Source: Domibacillus sp. PGB-M46
Lineage (GTDB): Bacteria > Bacillota > Bacilli > Bacillales > Domibacillaceae
Assembly: GCF_022668875.1 (NCBI RefSeq)
Contig: NZ_JAKGCR010000022.1
Location: forward strand, 1-64,000
DNA: 64,000 nt
Direction of reading: 5' to 3'
Shown here: positions 7,651-13,501 of the stretch, piece after piece
Layout of the letters: the number at the start of each line of letters is the position of its first letter
Position numbering within the stretch: the stretch's first letter is position 1
The notes under the pieces: generated by a model
Seen by the model: the letters and a program-made list of their open reading frames with translations, nothing else
What the model was told of the DNA's origin: nothing
Database searches by the model: none
Made by a program: the position numbers and the translations under genes

Positions 7651-9021
7651 TTAAACAGATTGTTTTTTAAAGATACTTGAGTAGATAACAGCCACTGCAG
7701 CAATTAAAAGAGCCAAGACCGCATAAATATTGCTGTAATTAATGCTTTCCTGGTTGTGAAGAAGCGGATTCAGCTGAATCGCCGTATGGTGAATCTCTAA
7801 CGCTTTACTGATGAATGTAATAGATGTAGCACCGGCAATGAAGTTTGTCATCATAAAAACGCCCATCCCTACTCCTGCATGCTCTTTTGGAAGAGATTGT
7901 GATACGGTGTTGCCGAGGGCAATTTGAATAAATGTCTGCCCAATGCAGGCAAGAAGCAAAACGGCCATGACGATCAAAGGAGACAATCCGGCAATCAGGG
8001 CCAGAAAGCCATAACCAAGGAAAAAGCTTAAGAGGGCCGTATAAGCCAGAAAGTGGTTTCCTTTTTGGTCTGCTAATAATCCCGCTTTTTTCCCTAGAAC
8101 TGCCGCTACCAGCGCACCTGGAAACATAATAAGCCCGCTCATTAGAGGGGATAATCCATTGACGGTTTGCAGCAGAAGCGGAGTCAAATAAGGAATACCA
8201 AACCCGATGCCGGAACTTAAGGCAGAAACAAGGATACCAATAGAGTAATGCTTATTACTAAAAAGAGAAAGGCGGATAAACGGATCATTCGCCTTATTCA
8301 TTCTCCACAAAAAGAAAACAAACAAAACTGCTCCGGCTGCAGCAAGAAGCGGCTCAGACTTCGTAACTGCCAGCAGAAGCAGTGCCAGTGTGCCAGCGAG
8401 AAAAGCAGCCCCTGCCAGGTCAATAGTTGTTTTTTGCTTTTCCGCTTCATCATTCAAATACTTTCGGAAAAATGGCAGTGTTACCAACACTAGGAGGGAT
8501 ACGATAAAAAGATAGTGCCAGCTGATAAAACTGGTCACAAATCCAGCGACGATCGGTCCGATCGCTGTTCCCAGCGCCATCCCTGCAGAAGTAATGCCGA
8601 GCGCCCTTCCCCTTGTTTCAGGAGTAAAATAACGGGAGGGAATGATCATGGATGTAGCAGGCATAACGGAAGCCCCAGCCGCCTGAAGAAGCCGGCCGGC
8701 TACAATCATCCAAAAGTTAGCTGCGGTAAAGCCAATCATCGATCCAATAGCAAAAATCAAAAGACCTGCAGTCAATAGTGTTTTCAGTTTGTATTGGTCT
8801 GCCAGCTTTCCGTACATCACAGAGCCGATCGCATACACAATAATGTAACCGGTGACAATCCAGCCGGCTTGGGAAGGCTTCAGCCCAAATTCATCCGTAA
8901 TAGCCGGAATGGCTATGTTAAACATGGTTGAATTCATGACGGAAATCACAAGAGCAAAAGCCAGAATAAAGATTAGTCTTTCCCTTCGCTTTTCCTCTAG
9001 TTGTGAAATAGATTCACTCAT
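7651..9021 (-). CDS. MFS exporter, DHA2 (14-TM, Tet(L)/LmrB-like)
   Basis: A 456-aa drug:H+ antiporter-2 type protein. It starts with a cytoplasmic tail and carries VMYGKLADQYKLKTLL (motif A) and RLLQAAGASVMPA (motif C-like, TM5). Size and layout resemble Tet(L)/Tet(K) and the LmrB/QacA group. AGAAGG lies before the ATG at 9021. It is the third gene of a minus-strand run qdoR - qdoI - exporter, with 77 bp separating it from qdoI. In B. subtilis the qdoR paralogue lmrA sits with the multidrug exporter lmrB, so this gene probably plays the LmrB part, exporting flavonoid-like or antibiotic compounds under the same repressor. Whether it confers resistance to any drug cannot be told from sequence. 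Confidence 0.85.
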   Translation of the reverse strand: MSESISQLEEKRRERLIFILAFALVISVMNSTMFNIAIPAITDEFGLKPSQAGWIVTGYIIVYAIGSVMYGKLADQYKLKTLLTAGLLIFAIGSMIGFTAANFWMIVAGRLLQAAGASVMPATSMIIPSRYFTPETRGRALGITSAGMALGTAIGPIVAGFVTSFISWHYLFIVSLLVLVTLPFFRKYLNDEAEKQKTTIDLAGAAFLAGTLALLLLAVTKSEPLLAAAGAVLFVFFLWRMNKANDPFIRLSLFSNKHYSIGILVSALSSGIGFGIPYLTPLLLQTVNGLSPLMSGLIMFPGALVAAVLGKKAGLLADQKGNHFLAYTALLSFFLGYGFLALIAGLSPLIVMAVLLLACIGQTFIQIALGNTVSQSLPKEHAGVGMGVFMMTNFIAGATSITFISKALEIHHTAIQLNPLLHNQESINYSNIYAVLALLIAAVAVIYSSIFKKQSV

Positions 9022-9040
9022 TCTTTTTCCTTCTTTCTTT

Positions 9041-9081
9041 GTGTAAATAGAAAGGGAGCTTTTCTCCCTTTCTGTTTACAC
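9041..9081. repeat. 18-bp inverted repeat between qdoI and exporter
   Basis: Arms 9041-9058 and 9064-9081 are complementary over 18 bp with a single non-Watson-Crick position and a 5-nt loop. On the transcribed minus strand no T-run follows, so it is a poor intrinsic terminator. It more likely protects the upstream qdoI mRNA or marks a processing site, giving unequal expression of the two genes. Confidence 0.6.
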
Positions 9082-9098
9082 ACCTATATAGACTCTTT

Positions 9099-10121
9099 TT
9101 AAGCGTTCACTTTATGGGCTATTTTTAAATCGAGTTTCTCTATGTTTTGAATAACCCGGTCAAAACGAAGTGCCTGCGGATGAGCTGGAAAAATATGATG
9201 TTCATATGGATCGCCCAGCGTACGGAAGAACGGCTCAAATATACCGGAAACGAGCAGCCCTGCGATTTTTGTATAAGGTGAATCCAAACGGTAAGAATGC
9301 ACTGTATGGGCTGGAACGTGCAGGAAATCTCCCGGATTTAAATGAATTTCTTCTCCGTTTGCCCACATTGTCATCTGTCCTTCGAGGCAGAAAAAGGTTT
9401 CCGTATGCTGTTCATGGTAATGGTCTACAATTCGGTCTCCTTTTGGACCTTCAGATGAAACGATAATAAACTGGCCATCCGTCGTATCCTGAGTCGCTAT
9501 AATTCTGTGGAGCTGGTCACCTGTTAAAAGCCGGTCTCCCTCTCCTGATTCAAGTACATACGGGACCATCTTATCCGGCAAAACAGTATTTTTAACCAGC
9601 TTCGCTTCTCCAATCCGGTCACCATCCTTATAAAAGATCACATCAGCACAAGCGGCTGCTTTTGAGAACCGATAACGGCTTACTTCTTCAACAGCATAAG
9701 GTGGATGCTCGATCTTGTTATACGATTCTCCCAGAATGGAATAGAGTTGAGCTGTATTTCCGCCCATTGTATAGGATACGAATCTCGTTCGATGACTTCC
9801 CATTTTGTATCCATGAAGCGTTCCAGCCGGGATATGAGCATAATCTCCAGGGAGCAGCAAGTGCTTCTCCCCATTAAGCGTAAGTTCTAGTTTTCCGTCT
9901 AAGATTAGAATTCCTTCCTGGCTTTTTTCATGAAGGTGTAACGGAAAAGAATCACCTTTCCCTCCTGATAGCAGCACCATTTCAAAAAGATCGCCTGTGC
10001 TTTTGGCATCCGCCATTACCGTTGCTACCTGCCGGCCAAAAAGGTAACGCTCTCCTTCTCCACTGCGAAGCAAGTAAGGTATTTTTTCTTTTGGTAAAGT
10101 ATTTGTCGATAGCTGAGTCAT
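9099..10121 (-). CDS. qdoI: quercetin 2,3-dioxygenase
   Basis: A 340-aa bicupin dioxygenase that opens the heterocycle of quercetin and related flavonols, releasing CO. Both metal sites match the B. subtilis enzyme at identical positions: His62, His64, Glu69 and His103 in the first cupin; His234, His236, Glu241 and His275 in the second. The start was set at the ATG at 10121, because AAGGGGG lies 6-7 nt before it, the protein then matches the 337-aa B. subtilis length, and the residue numbers coincide. Two QdoR/LmrA operators flank its TATAAT -10. The repressor gene is directly upstream and an exporter downstream, forming one flavonoid-response locus. Confidence 0.95.
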   Translation of the reverse strand: MTQLSTNTLPKEKIPYLLRSGEGERYLFGRQVATVMADAKSTGDLFEMVLLSGGKGDSFPLHLHEKSQEGILILDGKLELTLNGEKHLLLPGDYAHIPAGTLHGYKMGSHRTRFVSYTMGGNTAQLYSILGESYNKIEHPPYAVEEVSRYRFSKAAACADVIFYKDGDRIGEAKLVKNTVLPDKMVPYVLESGEGDRLLTGDQLHRIIATQDTTDGQFIIVSSEGPKGDRIVDHYHEQHTETFFCLEGQMTMWANGEEIHLNPGDFLHVPAHTVHSYRLDSPYTKIAGLLVSGIFEPFFRTLGDPYEHHIFPAHPQALRFDRVIQNIEKLDLKIAHKVNA

Positions 10122-10138
10122 GGTCATCCCCCTTAAAT

Positions 10139-10155
10139 ATAGACCGGTCATTATA
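10139..10155. promoter_or_regulatory. QdoR operator A with qdoI -10
   Basis: TATAGACCGGTCAT (around 10138-10151) matches the LmrA/QdoR consensus core TAGANYGGTCTA except at its last two bases. It directly follows the minus-strand -10 TATAAT (10150-10155). Confidence 0.65.
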
Positions 10156-10173
10156 ATCATATTTAAAAATAAA

Positions 10174-10191
10174 TAGACCGTTCTATATAAA
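10174..10191 (-). promoter_or_regulatory. QdoR operator B
   Basis: On the minus strand TTTATATAGAACGGTCTA agrees with the B. subtilis LmrA/QdoR box (AWTATATAGANYGGTCTA) at all but the first bases. It covers the -35 region of qdoI, so repressor binding should block RNA polymerase. Confidence 0.8.
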
Positions 10192-10215
10192 AATAACATA
10201 AAGGATGCAGAAGTG

Positions 10216-10791
10216 CTATCCTTTTCTCGGTATTAAACTTGGTATGATGTCAGACAGCAGTAAAAGCGGGGTTTTGTCTTTGTCTGTCAATGAGCGCATT
10301 ACACTTCCCCCAACCATAGAACTGATGAGCACTCCTAATTTCTCTGCTTCTTCTTGCTCCATCCCGCTTTGTACAAGTTTTTGAGCAAAAAGAGATTCCC
10401 ATTTTGTAAATGCTTCAACACAAGCTATCCGCAAAGGCTCACTGATCAAAGCCGTTTCTGCTGCCAGCAAACCGACAGGCACACCCTGTATGCTTTCCGG
10501 ATGATCAAACTGGCTTGCCGTTTGGGCAATAAATAACTGAACCGCCTTTACAGGATCATCTGTTTTTTCCATATTCTCCTGTATAATTCCCCCGATATAT
10601 TGGCTTGTATAACGAACAGCCTCAACAGCTAACTCTTCTTTCCCATTTGGGAAATAGTAATAAAGAGAGCCTTTCGGTGCTCCACTTTCTTTTAAGATCT
10701 GATTTAACCCCGTTGCATGGTACCCTTGAAGCTGAAAAAGACGTGAAGCGGTTTGAAGAATTTTTTCGCGTGAGTCTGGTTTGTTTTTCAT
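10216..10791 (-). CDS. qdoR: TetR-family flavonoid-responsive repressor
   Basis: A 191-aa TetR protein closely resembling B. subtilis LmrA and QdoR (188 aa): RLFQLQGYHATGLNQILKES followed by GAPKGSLYYYFPNGKEEL in the HTH, and VPVGLLAAETALISEPLR in the ligand domain. The ATG at 10791 (MKNKPDS) was chosen over the longer frame because AGGGGG precedes it and the length fits. It lies just upstream of qdoI in the same direction, and two matching operators lie between them. In the known system, quercetin or fisetin releases the repressor. LmrA and QdoR are paralogues in B. subtilis; with a single copy here, I use qdoR because of the qdoI linkage. Confidence 0.9.
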   Translation of the reverse strand: MKNKPDSREKILQTASRLFQLQGYHATGLNQILKESGAPKGSLYYYFPNGKEELAVEAVRYTSQYIGGIIQENMEKTDDPVKAVQLFIAQTASQFDHPESIQGVPVGLLAAETALISEPLRIACVEAFTKWESLFAQKLVQSGMEQEEAEKLGVLISSMVGGSVMRSLTDKDKTPLLLLSDIIPSLIPRKG

Positions 10792-11089
10792 AAAGAACGT
10801 ACCCCCTGTTAGTAGAAAACGCCTTATACCAATATAAAAAACATTATGCTTCATGTCAAAAAGCGCTAAAACCCTTTAAATCTGCGATAAACCATGCTCT
10901 TCATGAATATACCATGGTTTTCTTTTGTGATTTATCTCTTTTAATTAAAGAGCTATTTAAAAAGCAAAAAAGCTAAATAACACTATTAAATTAAAGTTTC
11001 TTAGGGATTTGATTTAATTTGTGCTTTTGAATTTCTTCTACTCTCCCTATTGTTTTTAAAGAACTTGCAGGGAAAATTTGAACAAAAGC

Positions 11090-11461
11090 CTAATCTGAGA
11101 ATACATAATCCCCTTCTTTGATTTGATTTCTCTCAAACCATCCAAGATTTACTTCAAGTGCATAACGATAAGGAAGTTCGGGATCATACATACGGCATTC
11201 TTCCTCTTTACATGGCTCCATATCCATTATTTTAAGAATTTTTCCATCTGAATCAAGAAAAGCAATAGATAAAGGAATTAAGGTGTTTTTCATCCAAAAA
11301 CCACCATATATTTTTCCCCCGTACATAAATAACATTCCCTCGTTCTCGGGTAATTTTTCAACGAACATTAAGCCCTTTTCTATTTTTTCTTGAGTATTTG
11401 CAATTTGGACGGTTAATTTCGTTTCCCTTCCTCCACTGATTATTTTTATCTTTCTTTTCAC
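11090..11461 (-). CDS. DUF192 family protein
   Basis: A 123-aa protein with the full DUF192 fold signature: GLMFVEKLPENEGMLF (residues 30-45), FWMKNTLIPLSIAFLDSDG and ALEVNLGWFERNQIKEGD at the C-terminus. The family is a small beta-barrel of unknown biochemical function, often secreted in other bacteria. No signal peptide is seen here, so this copy is likely cytoplasmic. It appears monocistronic. No clear terminator is seen in the 235 bp between it and qdoR, which contain only a weak AAACCATG/CATGGTTT hairpin near 10889-10922. Confidence 0.85.
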   Translation of the reverse strand: MKRKIKIISGGRETKLTVQIANTQEKIEKGLMFVEKLPENEGMLFMYGGKIYGGFWMKNTLIPLSIAFLDSDGKILKIMDMEPCKEEECRMYDPELPYRYALEVNLGWFERNQIKEGDYVFSD

Positions 11462-11766
11462 TGGATTCCCTCACCTTCGAGAATGATTGTAAATAGATTT
11501 CAAAAGAAGTTTATGACCTTTGAATTTCCATTTTTCAAAAGATTGCCTTTTCCCCTTAACGCTGCTCAACGAACCCGCGCCGTTCGTTCAATCAGAAATC
11601 GACACCAGTCTTTATATACATATGATCGTTCTTGCTTTATGAGCCAAAACAGTCATCTGATAATAGTTTATATGTAAATAAGCAGAGCCTGTAAATATCG
11701 ATGTGTGAGATAACCTAAATAAGTACTACCAAAGCTGTTAAACTTTAATTATTAATTTTTAGCCAA
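11462..11766. other. intergenic with short inverted repeat
   Basis: About 300 bp with no gene. A perfect AACGAAC/GTTCGTT repeat with a GC-rich 7-nt loop (11568-11588) stands out from the A/T-rich surroundings and could be an old element end or operator. No transposase fragment was recognised. Confidence 0.35.
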
Positions 11767-11799
11767 AGAAAAAAGACCGAAAAAATTCGGCCTTTTTTA
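11767..11799 (-). terminator. terminator of cwlJ
   Basis: CCGAA/TTCGG stem with a 4-nt loop, extended by A-T pairs after one mismatch, flanked by A- and T-runs on both sides; it lies 33 bp after the cwlJ stop on the minus strand. Confidence 0.75.
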
Positions 11800-11831
11800 G
11801 ATTTTATTAAATTGACGCACCCGTCCATTCA

Positions 11832-12269
11832 TTAAGTATAAACAGGATCACACGTTCCAGGTCTTGGTTCATAAAAACAGTGATTTTTATATTGACCAGC
11901 GAAAGGCTGACCATACCATGTTGGAGGGCATGGAGCATATGGATTAAAATACCAAAGGGCATATTTCCCTGGGTGTTGTCTCCAGTAATTCAAAGCCTGT
12001 CTGGCTAATCTTCTTTCAGCTTCTCTTGGCTTTTGATAAAATAAAGTACCTTTTTGAACAGCTTCAAAGGCATAATTGTTTCCTTGTATTTGGTAAATAA
12101 CATGGGGAACGGTTCTTAAATTTTGAAAGTCTAAACAATTTGCTTTAAGACGGTTAACAATTACATTTCCAACATACAACATCCCCTGATTTCCTTCGGC
12201 TTCGGCTTCTGCTCTCATCATCCTTGCCATTAAGTCAACATCCGAACTTCGGTAACTTACTCTTGGCAT
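11832..12269 (-). CDS. cwlJ: spore cortex-lytic cell wall hydrolase CwlJ
   Basis: A 145-aa member of the Hydrolase_2 (SleB/CwlJ) family with no signal peptide, the same size and layout as B. subtilis CwlJ (142 aa). Shared landmarks include DVDLMARMMRAEAEAEG with the putative catalytic Glu, VGNVIVNRLKANC, and the C-terminal LWYFNPYAPCP and NHCFYEP. CwlJ degrades spore peptidoglycan during Ca-DPA-triggered germination and needs GerQ for spore localisation. In B. subtilis cwlJ and gerQ are adjacent, but no gerQ is in the 370 bp downstream. Ribosome site GGGGGTG precedes the ATG. Expression is expected in the mother cell, but I could not define a SigE promoter with confidence. Confidence 0.93.
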   Translation of the reverse strand: MPRVSYRSSDVDLMARMMRAEAEAEGNQGMLYVGNVIVNRLKANCLDFQNLRTVPHVIYQIQGNNYAFEAVQKGTLFYQKPREAERRLARQALNYWRQHPGKYALWYFNPYAPCPPTWYGQPFAGQYKNHCFYEPRPGTCDPVYT

Positions 12270-12292
12270 TTTTTCACCCCCAACATATAGTA

Positions 12293-12320
12293 TAAAAAAA
12301 AGCCTGCATTGGTGTAGGCT
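12293..12320 (-). terminator. terminator-like hairpin in cwlJ upstream region
   Basis: Stem AGCCTGCA/TGTAGGCT (one G-U pair) with loop TTGG, followed on the minus strand by eight T. It ends about 20 bp before the cwlJ ribosome site, so it either closes an upstream minus-strand transcript or acts as an attenuator. The 12-mer AAGCCTGCATTG recurs at 12470-12481. Confidence 0.6.
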
Positions 12321-12544
12321 ATTAGAATGCAGACAAATCCCCTTTTTAAAAAAACTTTTGCAAATGGTGTTTTTGCCTCTTTATTTTGGCTTATTTAATG
12401 GCTTTCTGATGGAAGCAAGCATTATTAATTTAGCACTAAAGATGGCTCTCCACTTTGCCGACAACCTGCAAGCCTGCATTGACGCCGGCTTTTTTGAATA
12501 AAATCACCTTTCATTCTGCATCCAAATGTATTTAGGTTAACTAT
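12321..12544. other. intergenic region upstream of cwlJ
   Basis: Non-coding. It contains a second copy of the 12-mer AAGCCTGCATTG (12470-12481), here followed by GCCGGCTTTTTT on the plus strand, a weak terminator-like end. No gene is seen. Confidence 0.4.
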
Positions 12545-12583
12545 AAAAAAAGGATAATTAGCCATTAAAATGGACTAGTTACC
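12545..12583 (-). terminator. terminator of the formate dehydrogenase operon
   Basis: Imperfect stem of about 14 bp (12552-12565 with 12570-12583, single-base A bulges) followed by seven T on the minus strand, 25 bp after the last small gene. Confidence 0.75.
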
Positions 12584-12607
12584 CTCTAAATGAATATCTA
12601 CATTCAA

Positions 12608-12745
12608 TTATTCAAATACCGTTTTTCTCTCTTCTCTGCACTGTTCACAAATATGCAGTACTCTAGAAGGATTGTTTTCTGTGTCTGCTTCTTGATTGGG
12701 TTCTTCAACCGCACCACAGATTTCACAAATTTTCATGTGACTCAT
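12608..12745 (-). CDS. 45-aa zinc-ribbon protein in the formate dehydrogenase operon
   Basis: A small protein with two CxxC pairs, Cys7/Cys10 (KICEICGAV) and Cys33/Cys36 (HICEQCREE), the pattern of a zinc ribbon. The ATG at 12745 has AAGGAG 4-5 nt upstream and lies inside the end of the preceding gene (23-nt overlap), which argues for translational coupling. An operon terminator follows the stop by 25 bp. I do not recognise the family. Plausible roles are metal or cluster handling during formate dehydrogenase maturation, or protein-protein contact. It is below usual gene-calling length and may be missing from other annotations. Confidence 0.65.
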   Translation of the reverse strand: MSHMKICEICGAVEEPNQEADTENNPSRVLHICEQCREERKTVFE

Positions 12746-12986
12746 TTATCTCCTTCACATTTAGTTTATTCTCATCATCTGAGTAAATCGTAAAACCAGA
12801 ATCAATAATCGCCTGCTCAAAGTCATGTGAAGACGCCATTTGTTCATCATACGTAAAGACGGCTTCATTCTTTTCCAAATTAATTTCCGCCTGCCCGATG
12901 CCCCAAACCGAAAGAAGGGCATCTAAAACCGTATCTGCATCTTTCATGCTGTGCATATCTTTCACCATAATTGAACCTGACTGCAT
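12723..12986 (-). CDS. HMA-fold-like small protein lacking CxxC
   Basis: An 87-aa protein whose beta-alpha-beta-beta-alpha-beta pattern resembles heavy-metal-associated domains: SIMVKDMHSMKDADTVLDAL, then LEKNEAVFTYDEQM and DFEQAIIDSGFTI. The metal-binding CxxC of true HMA domains is replaced by HSMKD, so metal transfer by the usual route is unlikely. The start is taken at ATG 12986 (AAAGGG 8 nt upstream); a GTG at 12995 overlaps the preceding stop. It belongs to the FNT-fdhA-DUF1641 operon and overlaps the zinc-ribbon gene. Function unknown; an accessory or scaffold role for the molybdoenzyme is an inference from position. Confidence 0.65.
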   Translation of the reverse strand: MQSGSIMVKDMHSMKDADTVLDALLSVWGIGQAEINLEKNEAVFTYDEQMASSHDFEQAIIDSGFTIYSDDENKLNVKEINESHENL

Positions 12987-12991
12987 TTGTT

Positions 12992-13501
12992 TCACCCTTT
13001 CTTGTTCTGTTCATGGTGGGAAGGCTGAACAAAAGCCGTCCCCATCCCTTCCATAAAAGCTGCCACGGCCGCGATCGACGCTTTTATTTCCGGGCTTTTT
13101 AGTTTTTTCCGCATCTTCCATAAGCTTTGAGGTTCTTCCTGCTGGCCTGCCTCAGCCATTTTTTGAAGTCCGAGGCCGACTCCTTTCATCATCTTATCGG
13201 TCTGTTCTGGCGAAAGTGAGCCAAGGAATTTAGCGCCGTTCATGCCATTTTTAATTACGTTGTGCATGAAGGGCTGGTTGATCTGCTGAATCGCAATAGC
13301 ACCGACTTCTGTACGGTTCTCCAGCATCCCTCTCAGCGCATCATAAATCCCCATTTCCTGAAGGCCTTTCATTAATTGAATCATGCCAAGTACAGCTTCT
13401 TTGTTTTCCGTAAGCTCCCGCATAATCTCGGCTGCAGCCTGTGCTTGTTCTTCCTGCTGGTCAGGAACTCTTTTGCTGATTTTCCGGATAGCCTGTGCCA
13501 T
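12992..13501 (-). CDS. yrhD: DUF1641 protein (YrhD/YjgD-like)
   Basis: A 169-aa, largely helical DUF1641 protein. The family is nearly always encoded next to FdhF-type formate dehydrogenases: B. subtilis has yrhD beside yrhE and yjgD beside yjgC. The central segment GMYENRT-like IYDALRGMLENRTEVG and the FLGSLSPEQTDKMMKGVG stretch are typical. The start at 13501 has AAGGGGG 7 nt upstream and lies within the 3' end of fdhA (41-nt overlap), so it is translated by coupling. Its likely role is as a subunit or assembly partner of the dehydrogenase. Confidence 0.88.
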   Translation of the reverse strand: MAQAIRKISKRVPDQQEEQAQAAAEIMRELTENKEAVLGMIQLMKGLQEMGIYDALRGMLENRTEVGAIAIQQINQPFMHNVIKNGMNGAKFLGSLSPEQTDKMMKGVGLGLQKMAEAGQQEEPQSLWKMRKKLKSPEIKASIAAVAAFMEGMGTAFVQPSHHEQNKKG

